Positions 38,752 to 47,751 of a stretch of DNA of 64,000 nucleotides are shown piece after piece. The position numbers were made by a program, and so were the translations under genes. Source of the stretch: Polaromonas sp. P2-4. GTDB lineage: Bacteria > Pseudomonadota > Gammaproteobacteria > Burkholderiales > Burkholderiaceae_C. The stretch lies in contig CP087965.1 of the NCBI GenBank assembly GCA_024703855.1, positions 4,518,001 through 4,582,000 of the forward strand. Direction: 5' to 3'. The notes under the pieces were generated by a model. That model had not been told where the DNA came from. It saw only the letters and a list, made by a program, of their open reading frames with translations, and did no database searches. Every line of letters begins with the position of its first letter. Position 1 is the first letter of the stretch.

Positions 38752-39923
38752 ATGAACTTTGCACTCAGTGACGAGCAAAAAATGATGATAGCGACCGTGC
38801 GCCGTTTCATCGCTGAAGAACTGCAACCCCTGGAAGATGAAGTCGAGCAGCAAGGCTTTTTGGCACCCGACAAGGCCCAAGCCATCCATGAGAAATCGAA
38901 GGCGCTGGGCCTGTATGCGATGAACATCCCCGAGCAGTTTGGCGGGGCCGGGCTTGGCGCGGTGGACACCATGCTGATGGAAGAGCAGTTCGGCCATACC
39001 ACCGACATCCTGATTCGCCGTGCGTTCGGCAATGTCTACGAGGTGTTGCTGGCGGCCCAGGGCGAGCAGATCGAGCGCTGGTTGACGCCGGCCGTGCGTG
39101 GCGAGCGGGTCTGCTCCATTGCCATCACCGAGGCCGGCGCGGGCTCGGACGCCGCGGGCATCAGCACCCGCGCGGTGAAAACGCCCGAAGGCTGGCGCCT
39201 CTCGGGCAGCAAACATTTCATCAGTGATGGCGAGGTGTCCGACTTTTTTGTGGTGTCCGCCCTGACCGGAAACGTGGGCGGAAAAAGGAAATCTCCCTGT
39301 TCCTGGTGGACAAGGGCCTGCCGGGTTTCACGCTCGGCAACGACCAGAAAATGATGGGCCTGCGCGGCACCAGCCACCTGGAGCTGTGGTTTGACAACGT
39401 GCTGCTGGAGCCCGTGGCCCTGCTCGGTGATGAAGGCCGGGGACTGCAGCAGGCGCTGAGCGCGCTGGGCCGGGTGCGGCTGGCCCAGGTGGGCGCGCGT
39501 GCGGTCGGCAAGGCCAGCCATGTGCTGCAACTGATGGTGGACTACGCGGGCCAGCGCAAGCAGTTTGGCAAACCGATTGCCGACTTTCAGCTGGTGCAGC
39601 AAATGCTCGCTGACAGCGTGATCGAGATCAACTCGGCCCGCCTGATGGTGCTGCATGCGGCCTGGATGATTGACCAGGGCCTGGACGCCCGCGACTGGAT
39701 TTCCATGGTCAAGGTGCAGGCGGCCGAAACCCTGGGCCGGGTGACGGACCGCGCGGTGCAGGTGTTTGGCGGCATGGGTTTTTGCAAGGAACTGCCGATC
39801 GAACGCTACTACCGCGATGCACGTATTTACCGCATTTTTGACGGCACCTCGGAAATCCACCGCACGGTGATTGCACGCTGCGTGGTCAAGCGCGGCGCCG
39901 CGCTGTTTGATGTGAACGCATGA
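38752..39923 (+). CDS. acyl-CoA dehydrogenase family protein, frameshifted
   Basis: About 390 residues. Start NFALSDEQKMMIATVRRFIAEE, FAD motif SIAITEAGAGSDAAGI, and C-terminal YRDARIYRIFDGTSEIHRTVIA. Where most family members have the base Glu in a YEGT motif, this one has Asp (FDGT), as in the ACAD10/11-like group. Break near 39285 in a run of five A (GGKKEISLF needs six). Lies between pcaC and pcaD; may process an acyl-CoA side product or an alternative substrate. Confidence 0.85.
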
Positions 39924-40160
39924 ACCTAGAAACAGCAGTTGACCGCTTGCAAACATCAGGAAAGTCGCATGTACATTGATTTTTTCCTCTTCGATCGCGT
40001 TCACCTTCTGGGTGACAGCGCTATGCGCCTGATTGCACCATGCTCGACGCGCCATGCTGCGTTGCTCCGCCTTGTGGGCAGGAGCCCACTGCGTTGTCAC
40101 GCCTTGCCTGGCACGCCGATCACGGCGCACTCGGGCGCATCCAACTGCCGTTTCTAGGTT
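39923..40160. mobile_element. MITE-like element with 19-bp terminal inverted repeats
   Basis: 238-bp non-coding element. Left end AACCTAGAAACAGCAGTTG, right end CAACTGCCGTTTCTAGGTT: 18 of 19 bases match as inverted repeats. It starts on the last base of the acyl-CoA dehydrogenase stop codon and ends 23 nt before pcaD. No transposase gene; no clear target duplication seen. Confidence 0.7.
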
Positions 40161-40183
40161 GAAAGTTTTGTGAAAGTAAACGA

Positions 40184-40966
40184 ATGAACAAACCTGTTTT
40201 GCACTGGATCAAGGAAGGCGAGGGGCCCATGGTGGTGCTCAGCCACGCGCTGGGTTGCGACATCAGCATGTGGGACGGCGTGGCCGCCCTGCTGAAAAAC
40301 CGCTACACCGTGCTGCGTTATGACCACCGGGGTCACGGGCATTCGGAAGCGCCCCCCGGGCCGTACAACATCGACATGCTGGCGGATGACGCCGCCAGCC
40401 TGATCCGCGCAGAGGTGACTGGCCCCGTGCATTTTGTCGGCCTGAGCCTGGGCGGCATGACGGCGCAGGCCCTGGCTGCCAACCATCCGCAGCTGGTCAA
40501 AAGCATAGTCATCGCCAATGCGGCCAGCTGGTATGACGAGGCGGCCCGCGCCCTCTGGCAGGCACGTATCAACACCGTGCGGGCGCAGGGTGTCGCCGTG
40601 ATTGCCGACGGTGCCTTGCAGCGCTGGTTCACCCCGGAGTTCAGGGCTGACGATGCCGGGGGTGGCGCACAACGTGTGGCAGCCCTGCGCCACCAGCTGG
40701 AAATATCCGATGCAGCGGCTTATGCCGCCAGTTGCGAGGCGGTCGCGGCCATCGACTTTCGTGTCAGCAACAGCCGCATCCAGTGCCCGGCGCTGGTGAT
40801 TGCCGGCACACGTGATGAAGCCACCCCGGTGGCGATGTCGCAGGCCATCGCCGGCAGCATCACCGGTGCGCAGTTGTGCACGATAGCGGCTGCTCACCTC
40901 AGCGCCGTGGAGCAACCCGAGGCGTTTGCCCAACTGCTGGAAGGTTTTTTTGAGAGCGTGAAATAA
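40184..40966 (+). CDS. pcaD: 3-oxoadipate enol-lactonase
   Basis: Intact, 260 residues, alpha/beta hydrolase. VVLSHALGCDISMWDGVA (oxyanion), RYDHRGHGHSEAPPG, nucleophile elbow FVGLSLGGMTAQAL, and acid GTRDEATPV; His in AAHLSAVEQPE. The RYDxRGHGxS and SLGGM combination is typical of PcaD. Hydrolyses the enol-lactone to beta-ketoadipate. Separated from the acyl-CoA dehydrogenase gene by the MITE-like element. Confidence 0.92.
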   Translation: MNKPVLHWIKEGEGPMVVLSHALGCDISMWDGVAALLKNRYTVLRYDHRGHGHSEAPPGPYNIDMLADDAASLIRAEVTGPVHFVGLSLGGMTAQALAANHPQLVKSIVIANAASWYDEAARALWQARINTVRAQGVAVIADGALQRWFTPEFRADDAGGGAQRVAALRHQLEISDAAAYAASCEAVAAIDFRVSNSRIQCPALVIAGTRDEATPVAMSQAIAGSITGAQLCTIAAAHLSAVEQPEAFAQLLEGFFESVK

Positions 40967-41057
40967 GCCTGCCTTCGGGCGGTTTGGGCGGGGCAGGGCA
41001 GGGTCGATAATTAAGGGTTGCCGACATCCTCGAACACAAGACAGAAAGACCTCTCTC

Positions 41058-41513
41058 ATGAAAACAGCCCTGGTCCTCAACGGTCCCAACCTCAATTTAC
41101 TGGGCACACGTGAGCCCGCCGTGTACGGCTCGCAAACGCTGGCCGATGTGGAGGCGCTGTGCGTCAAGGCCTGCGCCGCGCATGGTTTCAAGCTCGACTT
41201 TCGGCAGAGCAACCACGAAGGCGTGCTGATTGACGCGATTCATGAAGCCGGGCGAGCCCAGGCGGCTGGCACGCTGGCGGGCGTGGTGCTCAATGCCGGT
41301 GCCTACACCCACACCAGCGTGGCCCTGCATGACGCCATCAAGGGCGCAGGTGTGACGCTGATTGAGCTGCACATCAGCAACGTGCATGCTCGTGAGGCTT
41401 TCCGCCATCACTCCTACATTTCGCCTGCCGCCAAGGCGGTAATGGCGGGCTTTGGCGTGAAGGGTTATGTGCTGGCTATTGCTGGTCTGGCTGAAATGGC
41501 TCAGCCAGCCTGA
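41058..41513 (+). CDS. aroQ: 3-dehydroquinate dehydratase, type II
   Basis: Intact, 151 residues. VLNGPNLNLLGTREPAVYG (with the catalytic Tyr of the lid and its Arg), RQSNHEGVLIDAIHEA, LNAGAYTHTSVALHDAI (His), and ELHISNVHAREAFRHHSYISPAA. Interconverts 3-dehydroquinate and 3-dehydroshikimate. In this cluster it is likely to serve quinate breakdown, although it may be the housekeeping copy. Confidence 0.95.
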   Translation: MKTALVLNGPNLNLLGTREPAVYGSQTLADVEALCVKACAAHGFKLDFRQSNHEGVLIDAIHEAGRAQAAGTLAGVVLNAGAYTHTSVALHDAIKGAGVTLIELHISNVHAREAFRHHSYISPAAKAVMAGFGVKGYVLAIAGLAEMAQPA

Positions 41514-41536
41514 TGAACGCTGCGGGGCACTGAGTC

Positions 41537-41947
41537 ATGGCGCTTCTCCCGAAATTTCCGGTGGACGAACGCGAGGTGGAATTCAGCGCCATCCGGGCCC
41601 AGGGTGCGGGCGGGCAAAACGTCAACAAGGTGTCGAGCGCGGTGCATCTGCGTTTTGACATCGCCGCTTCCTCGCTGCCCGATGAGGTCAAGGGCCGGCT
41701 GCTGGCGCTCAATGACAGCCGCATTACGCTGGAAGGCGTATTCGTTTTGAAGGCGCAGCAGCATCGAACGCAGGAGATGAACCGAAGCGACGCACTGGCG
41801 CGCTTGCAGGAAGTCGTTGACAGCGTTGCCGTGCCGCCTAAACCAAGGCGGGCGACCAAGCCGACCTATGGCTCAAAACAGCGGCGCCTGGCCGGCAAAA
41901 GCCAGCGCTCGGAAATCAAAAATCTGCGCGGCAAGGTGAATGACTGA
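41537..41947 (+). CDS. arfB: alternative ribosome-rescue factor ArfB (YaeJ-like)
   Basis: Intact, 136 residues. RAQGAGGQNVNKVSSAVHLRFD contains the GGQ catalytic motif of release factors, but there is no codon-recognition domain. The basic C-terminal tail KPRRATKPTYGSKQRRLAGK is the part that enters the empty mRNA channel. Hydrolyses peptidyl-tRNA on stalled ribosomes. Not functionally linked to the upstream cluster. Confidence 0.93.
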   Translation: MALLPKFPVDEREVEFSAIRAQGAGGQNVNKVSSAVHLRFDIAASSLPDEVKGRLLALNDSRITLEGVFVLKAQQHRTQEMNRSDALARLQEVVDSVAVPPKPRRATKPTYGSKQRRLAGKSQRSEIKNLRGKVND

Positions 41948-41990
41948 GCATCACAGGCCCTGCAAGGTCTTGAAAGTGGTTTTTTAGGTG

Positions 41991-42042
41991 TTTTTGGCTC
42001 TAGCCCTTGCGGATAGGGTGCTACCAGCTATCGAAATCATAG
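41991..42042 (-). repeat. dispersed repeat R1, copy d
   Basis: Minus strand: ACTATGATTTCGATAGCTGG, TAGCACCC, then CAAGGGCTAGAGCC. Sits in the intergenic region between arfB and the BON-like gene. Confidence 0.6.
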
Positions 42043-42108
42043 TGATTCGGGTGCGCGGATGCCCGGAAATAATCAGGCAGCTTAGAACCTATCCACCGGG
42101 AGAACGCC

Positions 42109-42609
42109 ATGTTGTCATTCCTCTTCAGACTTCGGCTACTTCCATGGGCCATGGCCGTCGCTTCGCTGGCGCCGACCATGGCGCAGGAGATTCCGCAGAA
42201 TCTTTTCAATGATCCCTTTGAGCAGCTGAGTTCCGACATTGCAAACTGCCCCGAACCCGTGGGGCCGCGCCTTCCGGAATCCATGCGCGCCTCGCGCGCC
42301 CATCTGCGCATCGAACGCGGAACGACCTGCTGGCTGGCCGGGCGTTGCAGGCTGCCGAACTCGTACCGTTATGACCCGGAAATAGCGGCAGCGCTGCTGC
42401 CCCGGCTGAAGGCTTCCGCGGCCCTGAAGGGCACGAGCCTGTGGGTGTATTTTTGGTCCCGCAATGTGTTCATTCAGGGTTGCGCCGATGACGCTCAAAA
42501 GATCAAGGTCCTGGAGGCTATGGCCAGGGAGCATCCCGATGTCTTCACCGTGGTGCCTGCCGTGCGGATCGGGGAGGGCGCCACCTTGCCCTACGAACGC
42601 ATGCCCTGA
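42109..42609 (+). CDS. secreted protein with a BON-like domain
   Basis: 166 residues. The N-terminal leader (RLRLLPWAMAVASLAPTMAQ) looks like a signal peptide. The middle has two Cys (CWLAGRC). The last ~70 residues have a BON-like pattern (ALKGTSLWVYFWSRNVFIQGC... VLEAMAREHPDVFTVVPAVRIG). A periplasmic envelope protein is likely. The BON assignment is tentative. Confidence 0.6.
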   Translation: MLSFLFRLRLLPWAMAVASLAPTMAQEIPQNLFNDPFEQLSSDIANCPEPVGPRLPESMRASRAHLRIERGTTCWLAGRCRLPNSYRYDPEIAAALLPRLKASAALKGTSLWVYFWSRNVFIQGCADDAQKIKVLEAMAREHPDVFTVVPAVRIGEGATLPYERMP

Positions 42610-42629
42610 CCGGATGCCATGAACAGGCC

Positions 42630-43525
42630 TTAGCCCCATGCGGGCTTTTTAAACGCCGCAGCCAGGTGCTCCACCATGCGCCGCACCTTGACCGACAGGT
42701 GCTGCCGGCTCGGGTACACCGCGTGGATGGCTAGGGTTGGTGCGTGGTACTGCGGCAGCACCTCCACCAGCCGGCCGGCCTTCAGGTCGGGCCCGACGAT
42801 GAAGTCGGGCTGCAGGATCAAGCCCTGGCCCGCCAGGGCGGCGGCCAGGCAGGTGTCGCCCGAGTTGCTGCGCAGGCGGGCCTGCGTCATGACCTCGACA
42901 GGGCCGTCTGGTCCCTCAAAGGCCCAGACATCACCGCCTGACCAGTAGCTGTAAGCGATCACTGGATGCGCGGCAATGTCTTTAATGCTGTGCAGTTTGG
43001 GCTGCCGCTTCAGGTAGGCGGGCGCGGCGCACAGCACCAGCCGCGTGCTGGCAAGCTGGCGCGACACTAGGCTGGAATCCGGCAGGCGTGCTATGCGGAT
43101 GGCCAGGTCGTAGCCGTCTTCCACCAGGTCCACCACGCGGTCGGACAGGGTCACGTCCAGCGTCACATCGGGGTGCTGCTGCAAAAACCGCCCCACAGCG
43201 GCGCCAGGTGCAGGTTGCCAAAACTCACCGGCGCGTTGATGCGCAGGCGCCCCACGGGGCGTGCGGTGCCGGCGCTAGCGGCCAGGTTGGCCTCGGCCAG
43301 GTCGTCCAGGATCTTGCGGCAGCGCTCAAAGTAGTCGGCGCCCGCTTCGGTCAGGGACTGCCTGCGCGTGGTGCGGTTCAGCAACCGCGTGTCCAACTGC
43401 GCTTCCAACTCCATCACCAGGCGCGACAGCACGGCTTTGGAGGTGGCCAGCTTGTCGGCGGCTTTGACAAAGCTGCCGCCTTGCACCACGGCGACAAAGG
43501 CTTCAATCTGGCGGAGTTGGTCCAT
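42630..43525 (-). CDS. LysR-family transcriptional regulator, frameshifted
   Basis: About 298 residues. N-terminal HTH: MDQLRQIEAFVAVVQGGSFVKAADKLATSKAVLSRLVMELE. The effector domain in the second frame has RIARLPDSSLVSRQLAST and GQGLILQPDFIVG. Break near 43200 (LAPLWG / RFLQQHPDVTLDV). Divergent from the LigB-type dioxygenase gene, and probably its regulator. A perfect 8-bp inverted repeat lies in the gap. Confidence 0.88.
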
Positions 43526-43561
43526 GGGCTTGCGCTTTCTGTGGAAGGGGTTGGGTAGCCA

Positions 43562-43588
43562 TTATTGTCAATTTGTCAAAGACAATAA
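43562..43588. promoter_or_regulatory. inverted repeat, likely LysR operator
   Basis: TTATTGTC-N11-GACAATAA, perfect 8-bp arms with the spacing of LysR T-N11-A boxes, 37 nt upstream of the LysR start and 76 nt upstream of the dioxygenase start. Confidence 0.5.
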
Positions 43589-43663
43589 GTCAAGGTAACC
43601 AGTATTTATCTTTTGTTCATAGACAACTACATTGCTCTCATGACCCTGGAAAGAGAGTTCCCC

Positions 43664-44480
43664 ATGACTGCAGCAACACTTCCCGTTTTATTTATTTCTC
43701 ACGGCGCACCGCTGTTCGCCATTGAAGCCGGCAGCACCGGCCCGGCACTTACCCGCTGGGGCGAAGGCCTGCAACTGCCTGAAAACGGCCTGCGCGGCAT
43801 CGTCATCATGTCGCCGCACTGGATGGCACGCAGCCCTGCGGTGATGAGCAACCCGGCGCCGGCCACCTGGCATGACTTTGGCGGCTTTCCGCCCGCGCTG
43901 TATGAACTGCAGTACCCGGCCCCCGGCAGCCCGGCACTGGCGGCCGACGTCCTGGGTTTGCTCAGGGAGGCCGGCATGGCGGCGGACAGCGATGCCGAAC
44001 GCCCGCTGGACCACGGGGCCTGGGTGCCGCTGATGCATCTTTTCCCAAGGCGAATGTACCGGTGGTGCAAGTGGCTTTGCCGCAGGGTTACGGCCCGGCT
44101 CAGGTGTATGCCATGGGCCGCGCGCTGCGCAGCCTGCGGGCGCAGGGCGTGCTGCTCATAGGCTCGGGCAGCATGACGCACAACCTGCGCGAGTTCTTTG
44201 GTGGAGAACGCGAGCCCTCGCCCTATGTGATCGAATTCAGCCGCTGGGTTGAAGCCGCCATCGTGCGGGGCGACAAGGACGCCTTGCTGGACTACCGCCG
44301 CCAGGCACCGCACGCACAGCGGGCGCACCTGAGTGACGATCATTTTTTGCCGATCTTTTTGCGCTGGGTGCGGCCGGATGGGGCGAAGAAGACGGTGAGG
44401 GAGCGCCGGTGAAAGCCGACTACCTCAGCCGCGAGGTGATGTACGGCATTCTCGCCATGGATTCGTTTGCGCTGGCCTGA
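43664..44480 (+). CDS. ygiD: LigB/YgiD-type extradiol dioxygenase, frameshifted
   Basis: About 272 residues. LFISHGAPLFAIEAG, IVIMSPHWMA, LDHGAWVPLMHLFP, and GSGSMTHNLREF carry the metal-binding His and Asp of the class III extradiol (DODA) family. Breaks near 44045 and near 44355 in a run of five T; with a sixth T the frame continues through VKADYLSREVMYGILAMDSFAL to the stop at 44480. Opens catechol-type rings, such as DOPA; the true substrate is unknown. Copy A of the 103-bp element starts on its stop codon. Confidence 0.85.
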
Positions 44481-44582
44481 TTCCATCTCTACTTCAATGC
44501 GATATGTCGTTGCCCCGCCTTGCCGTGCCAAAGCACTGTCTGCGGCGGTGCGCCTAATCTCGCATCGAATTAGAAATGGAAT
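44480..44582 (+). mobile_element. 103-bp MITE-like element, copy A
   Basis: Begins ATTCCATCTCTACTTCAATG and ends CATCGAATTAGAAATGGAAT. The ends are imperfect inverted repeats, about 20 of 23 bases matching. Same length and sequence layout as the outer element at 60565-60838. The A of its first base is the last base of the ygiD stop codon. Confidence 0.75.
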
Positions 44583-44615
44583 AAACCGCATGAAACCCTA
44601 CCGAAAGTCAAATTC

Positions 44616-45301
44616 ATGAGTAAAAACAGCACGCAGCCCAGTATCGACGGGCGCAAGCCGCTATCATTTTTGAAGCGTGACGCGGCGCCGGGAAGCGTCA
44701 ATCCCTGGCTGCTGATCCTGATGCATGGCGTGGGCAGCAATGAGGAAGACTTATTCGGCCTGGCATCGTCGGTGCCGGCCAACTTTCATGTGGTCAGCCT
44801 GCGCGCCGAATGTGGTGGGGCAGGGCTCCTATGCCTGGTTCCAGTTTGGCATCACGCCGCAGGGCCAGCGCGTCATCAACAAGGAACAGGAAGTGGTTAG
44901 CCGCCAGTTGATCGCCGAGACGGTATCCGCCTTGTCGCAGCAACTCGGCGTGCCGCCCGAGCGGGTGGTGCTTGGTGGTTTCAGCCAGGGCGGCATCATG
45001 GCGCTCTCGTTGCTGCTGACGCAGCCTCAGCGCATGCACGGTGCCATGGTGCTGCACAGCCGTTTGCTGGCGGAGGTGCTGCCGCTGATGGCCCCGGCCG
45101 ACCAATTGCAGGGCAAGCAGCTGTGGGTCAGTGCGGGCACACGCGATCAGGTGTTGCCGCTGGCCCATTCCCAAGCTGATTCGCGAGCAGGTGCAGCAGC
45201 TGCCGCTCACGCTGAGCTTTGTCGAGTTTCCCAATGCCCACGAGATCAGCCAGGATGAATTGGCGCAGGCCATGCAGTGGCTGCAGCAGTTGTCGGCTTA
45301 A
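44616..45301 (+). CDS. carboxylesterase/phospholipase-type alpha/beta hydrolase, frameshifted
   Basis: About 228 residues. LILMHGVGSNEEDLF (oxyanion loop), VVSLRAP, SYAWFQFGITPQG, nucleophile elbow LGGFSQGGIMALSL, and FVEFPNAHEISQDEL (His). Breaks near 44812 and 45172. The family acts on small esters or acyl-proteins. Converges on the LLM gene with a 4-nt overlap of the two stops. Confidence 0.85.
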
Positions 45302-46297
45302 GCCAGCGAGAGCCTGTCCCGTACCTGCGCGGTGATCTCCAGTGAACGCCGTGTGATCGCGGGATCGTAAATGTGCGTCGTGATCATCAGCTCATCCGCT
45401 TCGGTGTCTGCAATGAAACGGCGCAGGCCAGTTTCCACCGTCGCGGGCGAGCCTGCGATGGCGTACTTGAGCATGCGCTGCACACCGGCTCTTTCAGCGG
45501 GGGACCAATAGCTGTCGATGTCGTCAATTGGCGCCGGCATGGGGCCCGGCGTGCCGCGCAGCAGGTTGGTCATGGCCTGCTGGATCGAGGTGAACTGGTA
45601 CTGCGCCGCGGCATCGGTTTCGGCGGCCACCACATTGGCCACCACCATGACGTAGGGTTTTTGCAGCTGGGCCGAGGGCTGAAAGCGGTCCCGGTAAATG
45701 TCCAGTGCGTGCATCAGCATGTCGGGCGCGAAATGCGAGGCAAACGCAAAGGGCAGGCCACGCTGGGCCGCCAGCTGGGCACCGAAGAGGCTGGAGCCCA
45801 GCAGCCAGAGCGGCACACGCAGCCCCGCGCCCGGCACGGCCCGGATGGCCTGGCCGGGCAGCGCCGGCTCGAAGTAGTTGCGAAGCTCCTCAACGTCTTG
45901 CGGGACGTGTCGGCGTTGTTCTGGTGGTCTCGCCGCAGGGCACGCGCAGTCAGTTGGTCGGTGCCGGGCGCCCGGCCCAGTCCCAGGTCAATGCGACCGG
46001 GGTAGAGCGAGGCCAGCGTGCCGAACTGCTCGGCAATCACCAGCGGCGAATGGTTGGGCAGCATCACACCGCCCGAGCCCACCCCGAATCGTCTGCGTGC
46101 CGCCCGCCACATGGCCGATGATCACCGCAGTGGCCGCGCTCTGCAATGCCGGGGTTGTTGTGGTGCTCGGCCAGCCAGAAGCGCTGGTAGCCCAGCTTTT
46201 CGGCATGCTGGGCCAGCGCCAGCGTGTTGCGAAAGGCATCGCGGGCGGTCGCGCCCTTCACGATGGGGGAGAGATCAAGGACGGAGAAAGGAATCAT
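45298..46297 (-). CDS. LLM-class flavin-dependent oxidoreductase, frameshifted
   Basis: About 333 residues of the luciferase-like group 1 family. MIPFSVLDLSPIVKGAT, RFWLAEHHNNPGIA, GGVMLPNHSPLVIAEQFGTLASLYPGRIDLGLGRAPG, WLLGSSLFGAQLAAQRGLPFAF, and ELMITTHIYD at the end are characteristic. Three breaks, near 46150, 46085 and 45910. An FMN-dependent oxidoreductase of unknown substrate. Likely one working gene if read errors are corrected. Confidence 0.85.
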
Positions 46298-46386
46298 GGT
46301 TTTCTCATGATGGGGGTGTGTGGTCGGGCTGCAAGGTGTCCGGCGGGCGCTTTCTTTCATCGCCAGACCTGGACTTTAAGAGGCAA

Positions 46387-47277
46387 ATGTATAAACAGGA
46401 CATGACTCTTTTACCCACTTTTGATTTGCCCGATGAAGCGCAGGTGCTTTTGAAGACCGCCGCCCGTCATGAAACCCCGTGTGGTGCAGGAAGCCTGGTT
46501 TGGCACCTCTGGGGCGCATCCACCGGCAAGCCTGACCTGGCGCCGGGGGTGCTTTTTCACGGCGGCAGCGGGAGCTGGACGCACTGGCTGCGCAACATTC
46601 CTGCGTTGGTGGCATCTGGCCGCCAGGTGCTGGTGCCTGATTTGCCGGGTTTTGGTGATTCGGCCGTTCCGCCGCAGGGCAGCGACGCCGATGCGTTGCC
46701 CGAGCCCGTCGAGCAGGGGCTGCAAATGCTGTGCGGTGACCGCGCCTGCGATCTGGTGGGCTTTTCGTTCGGCGGCATGGTGGCCGGCTTTTTGGCGGAG
46801 CGCTTTGCGGCGCGGGCCGCCCGTTTGGTGATCGTGGGGGCGCCGGGGCTGGGCATTGCGCCGCAGCAGCCCATTCGCCTGCGGGCCTGGCGGCATTTAA
46901 CTGAGTCCGCGCAGCGCGATGCGGTGCACCGCGGCAACTTGGCGGCCTTGATGCTGTACCGGCCCGAGGCCATCACTGACACCGCCTTGCGCCTGCACGT
47001 TGCCAACGTCGTGCGTGATCGCATGAAGGGGCGCCGCCTGTCGCGCACCGATGTGCTGCTGCGTTCGCTGGCGCAGGTGCGCTGCCCGGTGCACGCGATT
47101 TACGGCCGCGAAGATGCGCTCTATCAGGGAAGAATGGAGGCGCTGAGCTTGGCCCTGCAGCAAGCTCCTCACTTCAAGTCGCTGACCTGGATTGAGGAGG
47201 CCGGGCACTGGGTCCAGTTTGAGCGGGCCGAGGCCTTTGACCAGGCGCTGCTCGCCACGCTCAATGCGGCCCTGTAG
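46387..47277 (+). CDS. alpha/beta hydrolase
   Basis: Intact, about 296 residues. PGVLFHGGSGSWTHWLRNI (oxyanion), VPDLPGFGDS, nucleophile LVGFSFGGMVAGFL (Ser), and acid IYGREDALY; His in EEAGHWVQFERAE. Start ATG 46387 or 46402 (MTLLPTFD). Resembles meta-cleavage or haloalkane-type hydrolases in general layout; substrate unknown. Followed by a strong terminator. Confidence 0.88.
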   Translation: MYKQDMTLLPTFDLPDEAQVLLKTAARHETPCGAGSLVWHLWGASTGKPDLAPGVLFHGGSGSWTHWLRNIPALVASGRQVLVPDLPGFGDSAVPPQGSDADALPEPVEQGLQMLCGDRACDLVGFSFGGMVAGFLAERFAARAARLVIVGAPGLGIAPQQPIRLRAWRHLTESAQRDAVHRGNLAALMLYRPEAITDTALRLHVANVVRDRMKGRRLSRTDVLLRSLAQVRCPVHAIYGREDALYQGRMEALSLALQQAPHFKSLTWIEEAGHWVQFERAEAFDQALLATLNAAL

Positions 47278-47294
47278 ACAACACGGCGGCTGTG

Positions 47295-47330
47295 CTGCCC
47301 GCTGCACCTGCGGGCAGTTTGCTTTTTCTT
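47295..47330. terminator. Rho-independent terminator
   Basis: Perfect 8-bp stem CTGCCCGC / GCGGGCAG with a 7-base loop, followed by a T-rich run (TTTGCTTTTTCTT). It lies between the converging hydrolase and FKBP genes and overlaps the FKBP stop. Confidence 0.8.
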
Positions 47331-47751
47331 ACTTTTCGATGGCCAGCAGTTCGACGTCAAACGTCAACGTGGCGTTGGGCGGCACCACGCCACCGGCGCC
47401 CCGGTCGCCATAAGCCGTGGCCGGCGGGCAGGTCAGCGTGGCCTTGCCGCCGACCTTGATTTTCTGCATGCCCTCGGTCCAGCAGGGCACCACGCGGCTG
47501 AGCGGAAAGCTCGCGGGCGTGCCGCGCTTGTAGGAGCTGTCAAATTCCTTGCCATCGGCCAGCGTGCCTCGGTAATGCACCTTGACCGTGTCGGAGGCTT
47601 TAGGCTGCGGCCCGGTGCCGTCCACGCTGTGCACAATTTTCACGCCTGAAGAAAGCGTCTCGGCCGGTGCCGCAGCGAAAGCGTTGCAGGCCAGGCCCAA
47701 GACGGCAGCCAGGGTGGTGCTCAGGACTACAAGTTTTTTTGTGGTGTTCAT
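47329..47751 (-). CDS. periplasmic FKBP-type peptidyl-prolyl isomerase
   Basis: Intact, 140 residues: signal peptide to about NAFAAAP, then a single FKBP domain (VKVHYRGTLADGKEFDSSYKRG, FPLSRVVPCWTEGMQKIKVG, YGDRGAGGVVPPNATLTFDVELL). The usual IPGW active-site turn is VPCW here. Catalyses proline isomerisation during folding of exported proteins. Confidence 0.92.
   Translation of the reverse strand: MNTTKKLVVLSTTLAAVLGLACNAFAAAPAETLSSGVKIVHSVDGTGPQPKASDTVKVHYRGTLADGKEFDSSYKRGTPASFPLSRVVPCWTEGMQKIKVGGKATLTCPPATAYGDRGAGGVVPPNATLTFDVELLAIEK

Noticed and set aside
39036..40130. Long minus-strand open frame (364 codons) opposite the acyl-CoA dehydrogenase gene
   Set aside because: Antisense to a clearly conserved gene in GC-rich DNA; His/Gln-rich shadow composition with no family motif.
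39939..40157. Small plus-strand open frame between the acyl-CoA dehydrogenase and pcaD genes
   Set aside because: It lies wholly inside the MITE-like element and has no family features.
40966..40990. Hairpin with TTCG loop after pcaD as a terminator
   Set aside because: Stem is only three solid base pairs (GCC-TTCG-GGC) with poor flanking pairing and no proper T-run.
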